The notes under the pieces: generated by a model
What the model saw: only the letters and a program-made list of their open reading frames with translations
What the model was told of the DNA's origin: nothing
Databases searched by the model: none
Origin: Magnetominusculus dajiuhuensis
GTDB lineage: Bacteria; Nitrospirota; Thermodesulfovibrionia; Thermodesulfovibrionales; Magnetobacteriaceae
Direction of reading: 5' to 3'
Length of the DNA stretch: 46,034 nt
NCBI RefSeq assembly: GCF_046044395.1
Contig: NZ_JBJUSG010000012.1
Coordinates: 1-46,034 of the forward strand
In this document: positions 32,238-40,474 of the stretch, one piece after another
Layout of the letters: each line of letters starts with the position of its first letter
How positions within the stretch are numbered: position 1 is the stretch's first letter
Made by a program: the position numbers and the translations under genes

Positions 32238-32488
32238 TACTCATCCTCCAGTTTAAGGTTATGTTGTTCAACCAGTTTCAGGAACTGGCGTATTTGATAC
32301 GGTTTTGCCTGGCCTTTGACATTCTGAATGTTCACGAGTTCAGCAATATCAGGACAGACGAATATGTGGTGGCTGCCTTCAGTTCTTGATAGTACAAAAC
32401 CGAAACCTCTAACAAGATTTACCATATCTGAGAATCTTATATTCTTAGAATTACCAATGATTTCTTTAAGCAATTTTCGTCTGTTCAT
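32237..32488 (-). CDS. hicA: HicA family mRNA interferase toxin
   Basis: 83 aa, a double-stranded-RNA-binding-like fold toxin that cleaves mRNA. The catalytic His lies in RTEGSHHIFVCPDIAELVNIQ, after VNLVRGFGFVLSR, the usual G-F...G-S-H-x-x-(F/Y) layout. The tail KPYQIRQFLKLVEQHNL is also family-like. First gene of hicAB; a promoter with an internal palindrome lies directly upstream and the ATG has no obvious Shine-Dalgarno. Confidence 0.93.
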   Translation of the reverse strand: MNRRKLLKEIIGNSKNIRFSDMVNLVRGFGFVLSRTEGSHHIFVCPDIAELVNIQNVKGQAKPYQIRQFLKLVEQHNLKLEDE

Positions 32489-32495
32489 ATCTCAT

Positions 32496-32524
32496 ATCTT
32501 ACTGGTTGAACCAGTTATTGTCAA
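32496..32524 (-). promoter_or_regulatory. hicAB promoter with operator palindrome in the spacer
   Basis: On the minus strand TTGACA (32524-32519) and TAAGAT (32501-32496) are 17 bases apart. The spacer is filled by the perfect palindrome ACTGGTT-G-AACCAGT (32501-32515). Repressor binding there would block RNA polymerase, as expected of toxin-antitoxin autoregulation. The -10 is only 7 bases from the hicA ATG, so the message would be leaderless or nearly so. Confidence 0.65.
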
Positions 32525-32654
32525 GAACAACGATGACGTCGCAAAATAGAGACAGCGACCATTTGCGGCGCTTACGATGTTTTTTGAACATTAGACAAAT
32601 AGGATTCTTTTGTCTGGTTTTTGATAAATTATTCACTTGTCTGTAACTTACGTA

Positions 32655-33302
32655 TCACAACCTGCCCTTGATTCCCAGGCGCTTTACCATGTGAAAGTGT
32701 GCCCATAGCAGCACCGCCATTGTTACCGGTAGCCACAGGACGTGAAAGCTATAAAACCTGATAAGCGTACTGCCGCCGACATCCATGCCGCCGCGTATGA
32801 GGTACATCAGGTGTCTGCCCATCATGGGTATTGTTGCGGCCATAGATGTGCCTACCGTGGTTGCCCAGTAGCTCTTTTGGTCCCACGGCAGGAGGTATCC
32901 CGTAAATCCCGACGCGAACGCCGACACCAACGTCAGACATCCCACTATCCAGTTCAACTCCTTAGGTGATTTATATGCCCTTGATATGAACACCCTGATG
33001 GTATGGCAAAGGATGAACACAATTAACAGCGTGGCAGACCACTTGTGAACGCTGCGAATAAGCCACCCAAGATGGACTTCCCTCTGGATTGTCAAGACGC
33101 TTTCATAGGCCTCCATCTCCGAGGGAATGTAGTACAGGGAAAGCATCAGGCCGGTTATGAATAAAATCAGGTAAGACGTAAACGCGGCACCCCCAAGGCA
33201 GTAGAAATAACTAAGGCCGGGGGGCAGACGCCTCCTCAGAAACCCCTTATGGGGCGCCTTAATCCTGAACTTTTTGTCCAACCAGTCAAAGGCTTTGCCC
33301 AT
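32655..33302 (-). CDS. petB: Cytochrome b6-type (cytochrome b N-terminal) subunit
   Basis: 215 aa with four transmembrane helices. It has the cytochrome b N-terminal domain: a FYCLGGAAFTSYLILFITGLML first helix, bis-His heme ligands in SVHKWSATLLIVFILCHTIRVF (helix B) and FYSFHVLWLPVTMAVLLWAHFHMVKR (helix D), and the quinol-site LPWDQKSYWATTVGT. Cys at about residue 34 (YFYCLGG) corresponds to the covalent heme site of b6f-type/menaquinol enzymes. It overlaps the Rieske gene by one base. No subunit IV (petD) or cytochrome c gene follows; hicA lies 166 bases downstream instead. Confidence 0.93.
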   Translation of the reverse strand: MGKAFDWLDKKFRIKAPHKGFLRRRLPPGLSYFYCLGGAAFTSYLILFITGLMLSLYYIPSEMEAYESVLTIQREVHLGWLIRSVHKWSATLLIVFILCHTIRVFISRAYKSPKELNWIVGCLTLVSAFASGFTGYLLPWDQKSYWATTVGTSMAATIPMMGRHLMYLIRGGMDVGGSTLIRFYSFHVLWLPVTMAVLLWAHFHMVKRLGIKGRL

Positions 33303-33766
33303 TATGCCGCCGCCGCTGCTGGTAACATAACGCCTATATATACCCTGCCATTTTCTATCTTCAGGGGCAGCCTTGCCAGAGGCCCTGGTGGCGGCCCTGA
33401 TATGACCTTTCCACTGGCGTCGTACCTGCCGCCGTGACAGGGGCAGATGAATTCGTTTTTGTGCCTGTTATAGTTCACCAGACACCCCAGATGGGTACAC
33501 ACAGGGGAGAGGGCATAGACAGCGTTGTCGTCTTTGACTATGAATACGCCGACCGCCATTTCTCTTCCTTTTTGCGTATAACGGTATTCGGCGCGCTTCA
33601 CACCCTTTTTAGGCAGTGCATCCTCGTCCATACAATCACAATACACCATTGCCCTCGACCTTAGTCCTGCCGGGTACATAAAATACGCGGCCACCGCCAT
33701 AACACCCGTGACAAGCGCAGATATAACAACCTTGACAGTTCCTGTCAGAAAGTCTCTCCTTGTCAT
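33302..33766 (-). CDS. qcrA: Rieske [2Fe-2S] subunit of a menaquinol oxidising bc complex
   Basis: About 154 aa. The N-terminus MTRRDFLTGTVKVVISALVTGVMAVAAYFM is a twin-arginine-type signal anchor. The cluster ligands are in VCTHLGCLVNY and FICPCHGGRYD, followed by the GPPPGPLARLPL Pro loop. It would transfer electrons from quinol to a high-potential acceptor on the periplasmic side. ATG at 33766 preferred over a TTG one codon earlier. Start of a two-gene unit with the cytochrome b6-type gene, 39 bases after the ihf stop region. Confidence 0.94.
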   Translation of the reverse strand: MTRRDFLTGTVKVVISALVTGVMAVAAYFMYPAGLRSRAMVYCDCMDEDALPKKGVKRAEYRYTQKGREMAVGVFIVKDDNAVYALSPVCTHLGCLVNYNRHKNEFICPCHGGRYDASGKVISGPPPGPLARLPLKIENGRVYIGVMLPAAAAA

Positions 33767-33805
33767 CAACGGCTCCGGGTGACCATAGCAAGGCGGCGGG
33801 AGAGT

Positions 33806-34090
33806 TTACCGCTTCTTGTTTATCAGCTCTCTGAGTTCTTTACCCATCTTGAAATGGAGTACATTTTTGGCGGGGACATCAACAATATCCCCTGTCTTGG
33901 GATTTCGTGCCTTGCGCGGGCTTCTCTTGGTCAATCTGAAGTTTCCAAAACCCCTGACTTCAATCTTCTCGCCCCTGGTCAGGGCATCTATGATGCTTTG
34001 GAAAAATGCCTCTACGATTATCTCTGTCTGCACACGCGTCAAACCCGGCGTCCTCTGCGTTACGAGTTCAATCAATTCTGATCTGGTCAT
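33806..34090 (-). CDS. ihfB: Integration host factor/HU family DNA-bending protein
   Basis: 94 aa. The start MTRSELIELVTQRTPGLT, the DNA-binding arm GFGNFRLTKRSPRKARNPKTGD and the ending LHFKMGKELRELINKK are those of IHF/HU. The arm with R-x-x-x-x-(R)NP is IHF-like; the position right after rpsA-sppA and the N-terminus match IHF-beta (himD), which classically lies behind rpsA. Dimer partner not in the window. Shine-Dalgarno GAGGGGGG is present. Confidence 0.93.
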   Translation of the reverse strand: MTRSELIELVTQRTPGLTRVQTEIIVEAFFQSIIDALTRGEKIEVRGFGNFRLTKRSPRKARNPKTGDIVDVPAKNVLHFKMGKELRELINKKR

Positions 34091-34099
34091 ACGCCCCCC

Positions 34100-34951
34100 T
34101 CAGTTTGTCATTAGGTAATTAAATTTATATAAAGGAAATACCTTTACAAAAAGATCACTCACAAGTTTATTAGAAAATAGTTCTGTAACTGAAAAATCGT
34201 CCTTCTTTGTGACTACGTTAGGTTGTCCCTTTATGCCGACAAGGGTGGCCGTCTCTTTGATTGCGTCTTGCAGGGTGCCGATTTTATCCACAAGCCCGGC
34301 CCTCAGCGCCTGGCGCCCTGTAAAAATCCTTCCATCGGCCAGTGCCTCCGCCTTCTCTAAGGGCATCTTTCTGCCGCTTGCAACAGCCTCTACGAACTGG
34401 CTGTGTATGTCGTTTAGCAATCCCTGAAACATTGCCCTCTCATCTGGTCCAAGCCCGTGGTATAATGAGCCCATATCCTTATATTTGGCACTCTTTACTA
34501 CTTCCCTTGTTATGCCTATCTTATCCATCAGGGCGCTTATGTTGACAGTCTCCATATACGCCCCTATTGAGCCGGTAACGGTGGCGGCGTTGGCCATTAT
34601 CTTTGTGGCGGGCGCGCTGATATAATATCCACCGGAGGCGGCCACAGCGCCCATTGATACTACCACCTTTTTGGTAGCGCTTGTCTTTTTTACCTCTTCA
34701 TATATCTCCTGTGAGGGCACTACCGACCCTCCGGGGCTGTCAACGCTCAACACTATTGCCTTTATTGATGGGTCTTCCCTGTATTTCTTCAACTCTTTTA
34801 CCGTCTCTTTTGAGGACAGTATTATCCCCTCCACCTTTATCAGGGCTATTTTCTCACCAAGAGGGATGCGTTTTCCAACCAGCGTCAGCGCGAGACTTAC
34901 AACGGCGAGCAGGACAAACAGCCCTATAAAAAAGAAGACTATCTTTTTCAT
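34100..34951 (-). CDS. sppA: Signal peptide peptidase SppA (short form)
   Basis: 283 aa membrane-anchored serine protease that clears cleaved signal peptides. One N-terminal helix (FFFIGLFVLLAVVSLALTLV) anchors it. The Ser-Lys dyad is Ser106 in GAVAASGGYY and Lys158 in KYKDMGS, 52 residues apart as in the Bacillus SppA. Ligand loops VDSPGGS and VTGSIGAY are intact. This is the short, single-domain form. Overlaps rpsA by one base (TAATG) and precedes ihf by nine bases. Confidence 0.95.
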   Translation of the reverse strand: MKKIVFFFIGLFVLLAVVSLALTLVGKRIPLGEKIALIKVEGIILSSKETVKELKKYREDPSIKAIVLSVDSPGGSVVPSQEIYEEVKKTSATKKVVVSMGAVAASGGYYISAPATKIMANAATVTGSIGAYMETVNISALMDKIGITREVVKSAKYKDMGSLYHGLGPDERAMFQGLLNDIHSQFVEAVASGRKMPLEKAEALADGRIFTGRQALRAGLVDKIGTLQDAIKETATLVGIKGQPNVVTKKDDFSVTELFSNKLVSDLFVKVFPLYKFNYLMTN

Positions 34952-36570
34952 TACTCGTCTGTTGTCTCTTCGTTTGCCTTGTCCGGCGACTCATCACGGC
35001 GTCTCGAATCTGAAGTGGCAACCATGCTCAGCCCTATTTTTCGTTGTTCAAAATCCAGCTTGATTATCCTTGCCTGCACAATAGAGCCTTCCACATAGTC
35101 CTCCTCGGCGTTTTTGATTATCTCTGAGGCATAGACCAGCCCTTCCACGCTGTCCTCTATCTCCACGAACAGGCCGTATTCGCTTACCCTGAGCACCTTG
35201 CAACTGACGTCGCTGCCTATTTTAAATCTCTGCGGTATCTCGGTTGTCCATGGATCGGGCTTCAACTGCTTTACTCCGAGGAGCATCCGCTTTTTCTCCG
35301 GCTCAAGGCTCAACACAACGGCCTCCACCTTTTGCCGTAGTTTAAACACCTCAGACGGGTGCTTTATGTGCTTTGTCCAGAATATATCAGATATGTGAAT
35401 CAGGGCGTCTATCCCCTCCGGCATTCCGACAAACACACCAAAATCTGTTATCGTCCTGACCTTGCCAGAGACCTTTTGCCCTACCGCGTAGCGCTCGGCT
35501 ACAAGTTCCCACGGCTTAGGCTTGAGCTGTTTAATGCCAAGCGATATGCGCCTTTGATTGTTCTCTATTTTCAGGACGGCCACATCAACTGAGTCGCCTA
35601 TCTCCAGATACTTCGATGGATGCCCCGGCCGTGCTGACCAATCAAGCTCTGACACATGCACAAGCCCCTCCACACCCTCCTCCAGCTCGATAAACGCGCC
35701 GTAGTCGGTTATGCCTACGACCTTGCCCGTGACCAGCTTTCCCTCGGTATACCTGGTCTCTATATCAAGCCACGGGTCAGACTTCTTCTGCTTGTAGCCA
35801 AGCGTAACCTTTTCCGAGTCCTGGTCATATTTCAGCACAAGCACTTCCACCTCGTCCCCAACGTTGAAGTAATCAGTCGGGTGGTTTATCCTGCCCCATG
35901 ATATGTCTGATATGTGTAAGAGGCCGTCTATCTCGCCTAAATCTATAAAGACCCCGTAGTCGGTTACGTTTTTCACCGCGCCTTTTACTACCACGCCCTC
36001 TTTGATATTTGACAGGGTCTGGGTTTTTTTCTTTTTCTTTTCCTCTTCTATTACCGCGCGCCTTGATACTATTACGTTATTCAATTTGTTGTTCAGCTTT
36101 AGCACCTTGAAGCGGCACTGCTGCCCTACGACATCGTCGGCTGCCCTTAGTGGCCTGACATCGTAGTGAGAGCCGGGCAGAAATGCCTTCACGCCCGCCA
36201 CATCAACAAAGAACCCACCCTTTGTCCTTTCCACTATCTTACCCTCTATGATTGCGCCCTCGTCAAAGGACTGCTGCAACATTTTTTGTGTCTTCAGTAT
36301 CTTGGCCCTGCTCTTAGACAGTGTTATGGTCCCTTCAGAGTCCCTTATCGAGGACACAAGTACCTCTATGTCGCTGCCTTCTTTCAGCTCATCAAGCTCT
36401 TCCTGCGTAAAATCGTCAATCGGAATAAATCCCTCCGATTTATAGCCTATGTCAACGACAATGGCGTCGGACTTTTTTGATATGACCTTGCCGGTCATTA
36501 TCATACCGGACTCGATGCTTCGAAATGTCCCTGCGTACAGTTGTTCCAGATCGCTATTTTGAACTTCCAT
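34951..36570 (-). CDS. rpsA: 30S ribosomal protein S1
   Basis: 539 aa with six S1 (OB-fold) repeats beginning near residues 20, 105, 190, 275, 360 and 450; examples are GVVKGAVKNVTDYGVFIDLGEIDGLLHISDISW and its relatives. Repeats 3-6 are the RNA-binding ones, e.g. GKVVGITDYGAFIELEEGVEGLVHVSELDW. A Gram-negative-type S1. The C-terminal 20 residues are acidic and lysine-poor. It overlaps ispH by 17 bp at its start, in the same operon. Confidence 0.96.
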   Translation of the reverse strand: MEVQNSDLEQLYAGTFRSIESGMIMTGKVISKKSDAIVVDIGYKSEGFIPIDDFTQEELDELKEGSDIEVLVSSIRDSEGTITLSKSRAKILKTQKMLQQSFDEGAIIEGKIVERTKGGFFVDVAGVKAFLPGSHYDVRPLRAADDVVGQQCRFKVLKLNNKLNNVIVSRRAVIEEEKKKKKTQTLSNIKEGVVVKGAVKNVTDYGVFIDLGEIDGLLHISDISWGRINHPTDYFNVGDEVEVLVLKYDQDSEKVTLGYKQKKSDPWLDIETRYTEGKLVTGKVVGITDYGAFIELEEGVEGLVHVSELDWSARPGHPSKYLEIGDSVDVAVLKIENNQRRISLGIKQLKPKPWELVAERYAVGQKVSGKVRTITDFGVFVGMPEGIDALIHISDIFWTKHIKHPSEVFKLRQKVEAVVLSLEPEKKRMLLGVKQLKPDPWTTEIPQRFKIGSDVSCKVLRVSEYGLFVEIEDSVEGLVYASEIIKNAEEDYVEGSIVQARIIKLDFEQRKIGLSMVATSDSRRRDESPDKANEETTDE

Positions 36571-37405
36571 TACCTGTCTTGCCCCCTATATGATTAATTC
36601 TTTCTATTATCTCCTGTATTATCCAATCGGGCGTCGAAGCACCCGCGGTTATTCCGACATGAGCGACTCCGTCAAACCAATGCTGCTGCAGCTCCAGGGC
36701 CGTCTCTATGTGATATGTACATACCCCCAGAGACACGCAATGGTTGGCCAATTGCGTCGTATTGGCGCTGTTCTTGCCGCCGGCTATTATCATTATATCC
36801 ACATCGCCTGACATCTCATTCGTCTCTTTCAATCTCAATGCCGTTGAGTTACATATGGTATTATACACTTTAATCTCTTTTATTTTATCTACTATGTTTG
36901 AAAGCAGCCTTTTTAGGGCATCCACAGGTTGTGTCGTCTGCACTACCACGCCGACACGGGGTTTCAGCCCTTCAGGGGTTTCTCCATCTTTTACTACGGA
37001 GACATCCGCCCCCGCGTAACTCATTATGGATTTCACCTCAGGGTGGTGCTTGTCGCCAAGCACTATAACCTGATAACCTTCCTCTCTTAACAGTTTAGCA
37101 TATTGCTGTGCCTTTTTTACAAAGGGACATGTCGCGTCTATTATTTCTATCCCCATCGCCTGTATTTTTTCATAGGTCTCTATGGGTATGCCGTGTGTCC
37201 TTATTATTATGGCCTTCATGTCCTCGGTCGGCTCCTCCACATCCTCTATCCCCCGTTCCTTTAACTTCGCCACTACCTGGGGGTTGTGGATTATCGGGCC
37301 TAACGTATAAACGCCGTTCTTGCTGGAGGCCATGTCAAACGCCATGTTCACCGCCCTCTTTACGCCGAAACAAAAACCGGCCATTTTCGCCACTGTTATG
37401 GTCAT
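36554..37405 (-). CDS. ispH: 4-hydroxy-3-methylbut-2-enyl diphosphate reductase IspH (LytB)
   Basis: 283 aa, last enzyme of the MEP isoprenoid pathway, a [4Fe-4S] reductase producing IPP and DMAPP. The three cluster ligands are Cys12 (GFCFGVKRAV), Cys93 (DATCPFVKKAQ) and Cys185 (NTICNSTALR); their spacing matches the family. The conserved RTHGIP and TTQP motifs are present. ATG preferred, with GAG-rich sequence upstream. It sits between cmk and rpsA, an arrangement known from Gram-negative relatives. A 240-base gap with repeats separates it from cmk. Confidence 0.96.
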   Translation of the reverse strand: MTITVAKMAGFCFGVKRAVNMAFDMASSKNGVYTLGPIIHNPQVVAKLKERGIEDVEEPTEDMKAIIIRTHGIPIETYEKIQAMGIEIIDATCPFVKKAQQYAKLLREEGYQVIVLGDKHHPEVKSIMSYAGADVSVVKDGETPEGLKPRVGVVVQTTQPVDALKRLLSNIVDKIKEIKVYNTICNSTALRLKETNEMSGDVDIMIIAGGKNSANTTQLANHCVSLGVCTYHIETALELQQHWFDGVAHVGITAGASTPDWIIQEIIERINHIGGKTGNGSSK

Positions 37406-37420
37406 ATTCTCTCACTCCGC

Positions 37421-37458
37421 GACAGAAAATTGTATCCACGACAAAAAATTGTATCCAC
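37421..37458. repeat. 19-bp tandem duplication upstream of ispH
   Basis: GACAGAAAATTGTATCCAC at 37421-37439 is followed directly by GACAAAAAATTGTATCCAC at 37440-37458, one mismatch. It lies 16-53 bases before the ispH ATG on the minus strand, where a TACAAT in each unit could act as a -10-like site. Confidence 0.75.
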
Positions 37459-37473
37459 CCTGCTTGTCTTGTC

Positions 37474-37550
37474 GTCATTCCGGCTTGTCCGGAATCTGTC
37501 TCTCCACGACATCCTCAAGCCAAATAAGATTCTGGACAAGCCGGAATGAC
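37474..37550. repeat. Dispersed palindromic repeat, copy 2
   Basis: Left arm 37474-37496 (GTCATTCCGGCTTGTCC plus GGAATC) and inverted right arm 37528-37550, 23 bases with one mismatch, separated by about 31 bases. Same unit as at 31.5 kb. It fills the intergenic gap between cmk and ispH, within the operon. Confidence 0.85.
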
Positions 37551-37645
37551 AGACTACGGGTAAATCCACTATTCCTTGGTTAGAAAGCTCAGTTAGAAAT
37601 GTCGTGGAGTGAGTCATATCCTATAAAATACCTTCAATATCTCTT

Positions 37646-38317
37646 TCATAACTCCCTCATAATCCTCTCTAATGTCTCCTCTATGGAGAGATTTGTAGTG
37701 TCTATTTCTATGGCACCGGGGGCCTTAGTAAGCGGCGCGATTGCCCTTTTCGTGTCGCGGTCATCCCTTGAGGCAACATCCGATTGGGCAGTTGACAGCG
37801 TTACGCCAGCATTTTTTTTTCTTAACTGGGCATACCTTCTTTGGGCGCGCGTAGGCTCATCCGCTGTTACATAAAACTTCCTCCACGCCTCAGGAAACAC
37901 GACAGTTGCCATATCCCTGCCTTCGGCAACTATGCCGCCTGAGCCGTTTGTGCCGCCGACATTCCTCTGTATCTCAAGGAGAAAGTCTCTCACAGGCTTC
38001 ATTGCTGAAAACACGCTGGAGTAATGCCCTGCCTCCGGTGTCCTGATTTCCTCTGATACGTCCTTGCCGTCAAGATATACAACCCCATTTTTAAACTCTA
38101 TTAATGTGCCGCGCAAGACAGAGGACAGCAAGTCGTCGCCTGAGTCTTCACTGACTCCGGCGCTGACCAGTTTAATCGCCGCAGCCCTGTAAAGGGCACC
38201 CGTGTCCAGATAATCAAACCCCATGAGCGCGGCAAGCGCCCGTGCCACAGTGCTCTTGCCTGAGCCAGCCGGGCCGTCTATCGCGATTACTTTTCCCTTG
38301 CCGTTTGTGTTTGTCAA
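37646..38317 (-). CDS. cmk: Cytidylate kinase
   Basis: 223 aa, phosphorylates CMP/dCMP with ATP. P-loop GPAGSGKSTVARALA near residue 16, followed by YLDTGALYRAAAIKL; the lid and base-recognition region contains GGIVAEGRDMATVVFPEAWRKFYVTA. Arg-rich RDDRDTKRAIAPLTK matches the Cmk Arg cluster. The ATG overlaps the tyrA-aroA stop by 4 bp (ATGA). An aroA-cmk-rpsA link is classical. Confidence 0.95.
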   Translation of the reverse strand: MTNTNGKGKVIAIDGPAGSGKSTVARALAALMGFDYLDTGALYRAAAIKLVSAGVSEDSGDDLLSSVLRGTLIEFKNGVVYLDGKDVSEEIRTPEAGHYSSVFSAMKPVRDFLLEIQRNVGGTNGSGGIVAEGRDMATVVFPEAWRKFYVTADEPTRAQRRYAQLRKKNAGVTLSTAQSDVASRDDRDTKRAIAPLTKAPGAIEIDTTNLSIEETLERIMREL

Positions 38318-40455
38318 CGTGTAAGCCTCTTAAGTGTATCGTAAAACTCGGGGTATGAGATATTCACCGCGTCAGAGCCGTGGACTACCGATTCCCCTTC
38401 CGCTGCGATGGCCGCAATTGAAAGCGCCATAGCAATTCTATGGTCGCCGTAACTTTGCAACTGGTTACTGCCTTTAAGGTTAACAGGGCCTTCGATTGCC
38501 ACCCCGTCTTCGTATTCCTCTATCTTCGCGCCCATCTTTCGTAGTTCTGTAACAATGGCTGATATTCTGTCCGATTCTTTTACCCTCAGCTCATGCGCGC
38601 CTCTTATCTCTGTCACGCCGGTGGCGCGCGTTGCCAGCACACAGAGAATTGGAAACTCGTCTATCATGGATGGGATGTCTTCTTTTGTCAATGTTATGGG
38701 CAGGAGCTTATCTGTGTATTTGCAAAGCAGACTGCCAACCGGCTCACCGGAGACCTCTCTCTCATCAAGAGCCTTCACATCCGCGCCCATCTTTTTTATT
38801 ATGTCTATAAAACCGGTTCGCGTGGGGTTTAGTCCGACGTCTTTGATGAGCAGCCCGGAGCCTTCCACCATCAGCGCACCGGCAATGAAAAAGGCCGCAG
38901 AGGAAATATCGCCGGGTACTACCATGTCGCGCGGATAAAGTTCAGTGCCTCCTTTGACAGTTACCCTGAGGCCGTTTATGCCCACATCCACCCCGTATGC
39001 TTTAAGCATTCTCTCTGTATGGTCGCGGGATTTTACCGGCTCTACCACTGTTGTCTCACCACCGGCAAGGAGCCCGGCCAGCAGGACGGCAGATTTGACC
39101 TGTGCCGAGGCTATCGGCATTTCATATGTTATCCCCCTAAGATGGCCTCCGCTTATTGCCATGGGGAGGTTGCTCTTAACGCCGCTAGCCTTGATTGAGG
39201 CACCCATTTTCTCAAGCGGCACTATTACTCTGCCCATTGGCCTACTGCTCAGGGATTTATCACCGGTCAAAACTGAAAAAAACTTACTGCCGGCAAGCAG
39301 CCCACAGAGCAATCTCGCCGTGGTGCCGGAGTTGCCGCAGTCTATCATGCCTTGTGCCTCTTTAAGGCCGTGAAGTCCGCGCCCGGATATCAGCAACGAG
39401 CCGTCGGCCTCCTTATCTATGCCTATCCCTAACGCGGCAAAGGCGGCTATTGTGGAGTGAGTGTCGGCAGCCCTCAGGATATTCCCCACCCTTGACCTGC
39501 CATTGGCCAGTGATGAGAAAAACACCGCCCTGTGTGATACGGATTTATCAGGGGGAGGCATCATCTCTCCCCTTAGCGCCTTAGTATTATTCAATGTCAC
39601 GATATTTGTTTTCAATTTTCTTCGCACATCGCCCGATTTCTTAAACTCTTCTGTCAGCGATGCCTCGTTTGAATTCTCTATATCTTCTATCATCTGTTCA
39701 ATCTGCTGTTTATAGGCATTTAAGTGCTTGAGTATATTTTCTTTATTTAATATGCAAATATCCCGCCATATCTCCGCCGAACTCATAGCGATGCGTGTGG
39801 TATCCATAAAGCCCGGCCCTGAGTAACCGAAATACTCCGGGTTTATCTCCTGCACGGCATTGACGAGGGCATATGCCGCGATATGCGGCAGATGGCTGAT
39901 GGAGGACAATATCTCATCGTGCATTTCGGGTGTGAGTTCCTCTACTTTGCAGCCAAAGAGTTTCCACATGGCGGTTATCGTCTGGCAGGCAGTCTTATCG
40001 GTGTTAATCGTAGGAGTTATTATGCACTTAGCCCCCATGAAGATGTCGGGGTTTGCCGCGTCTATGCCGGACTTGTCGTTGCCGGCTATGGGATGGGCAC
40101 CAACGAAGGCCACACCCTCTGGCATGGCGGCCTCCATTTCATAAACCAGTGCGCCCTTTACGCTTCCAACGTCAGTGACTATCGCACCGGCCTTCAGATA
40201 AGGGGAAATCCCACCGGCTATTGCCATAAACGCGCGCACAGGGGCGGCAAACACTACGAGGTCGGCCCCCTCGGACAGGTCATTCAGATTAAGCGCGTAC
40301 TCGTCTATTATGCCCATTGAGAGGGCATTTTTCAGATTCGCCTCATTCCTTCCGAAACCGCATATCCTCCTCGTGATTCCATGCCTTTTCATGGCGAGGG
40401 CCACCGTCGCCCCTATCAGGCCGACGCCGATTATCGCCGTTTTTTCAAAAAACAA
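38314..40455 (-). CDS. aroA: Bifunctional prephenate dehydrogenase / EPSP synthase (TyrA-AroA fusion)
   Basis: 713 aa. Residues 1 to about 280 are TyrA: Rossmann IIGVGLIGATVALAMK, VGAHPIAGNDKSG and SHLPHIAAYALVN. Residues about 285-713 are AroA: the substrate-binding PPDKSVSHRAVFFSSL, DCGNSGTTARLL, PGDISSAAFFIAGAL, LRVKESDRISAI and QSYGDHRIAMALS. EPSP synthase gives the sixth shikimate step and TyrA oxidises prephenate to 4-hydroxyphenylpyruvate for tyrosine. Known fused in pseudomonads. The start is TTG (40455), with GAGGAAGGA directly upstream. No linker region of note between the domains. Confidence 0.95.
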   Translation of the reverse strand: MFFEKTAIIGVGLIGATVALAMKRHGITRRICGFGRNEANLKNALSMGIIDEYALNLNDLSEGADLVVFAAPVRAFMAIAGGISPYLKAGAIVTDVGSVKGALVYEMEAAMPEGVAFVGAHPIAGNDKSGIDAANPDIFMGAKCIITPTINTDKTACQTITAMWKLFGCKVEELTPEMHDEILSSISHLPHIAAYALVNAVQEINPEYFGYSGPGFMDTTRIAMSSAEIWRDICILNKENILKHLNAYKQQIEQMIEDIENSNEASLTEEFKKSGDVRRKLKTNIVTLNNTKALRGEMMPPPDKSVSHRAVFFSSLANGRSRVGNILRAADTHSTIAAFAALGIGIDKEADGSLLISGRGLHGLKEAQGMIDCGNSGTTARLLCGLLAGSKFFSVLTGDKSLSSRPMGRVIVPLEKMGASIKASGVKSNLPMAISGGHLRGITYEMPIASAQVKSAVLLAGLLAGGETTVVEPVKSRDHTERMLKAYGVDVGINGLRVTVKGGTELYPRDMVVPGDISSAAFFIAGALMVEGSGLLIKDVGLNPTRTGFIDIIKKMGADVKALDEREVSGEPVGSLLCKYTDKLLPITLTKEDIPSMIDEFPILCVLATRATGVTEIRGAHELRVKESDRISAIVTELRKMGAKIEEYEDGVAIEGPVNLKGSNQLQSYGDHRIAMALSIAAIAAEGESVVHGSDAVNISYPEFYDTLKRLTR

Positions 40456-40474
40456 TCCTTCCTCACATATATCT

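Noticed and set aside
37402..37617. 71-aa minus-strand frame between ispH and cmk
   Set aside because: It consists of the palindromic repeat translated; the same peptide (RFRTSRND) appears at the 31.5-kb copy.
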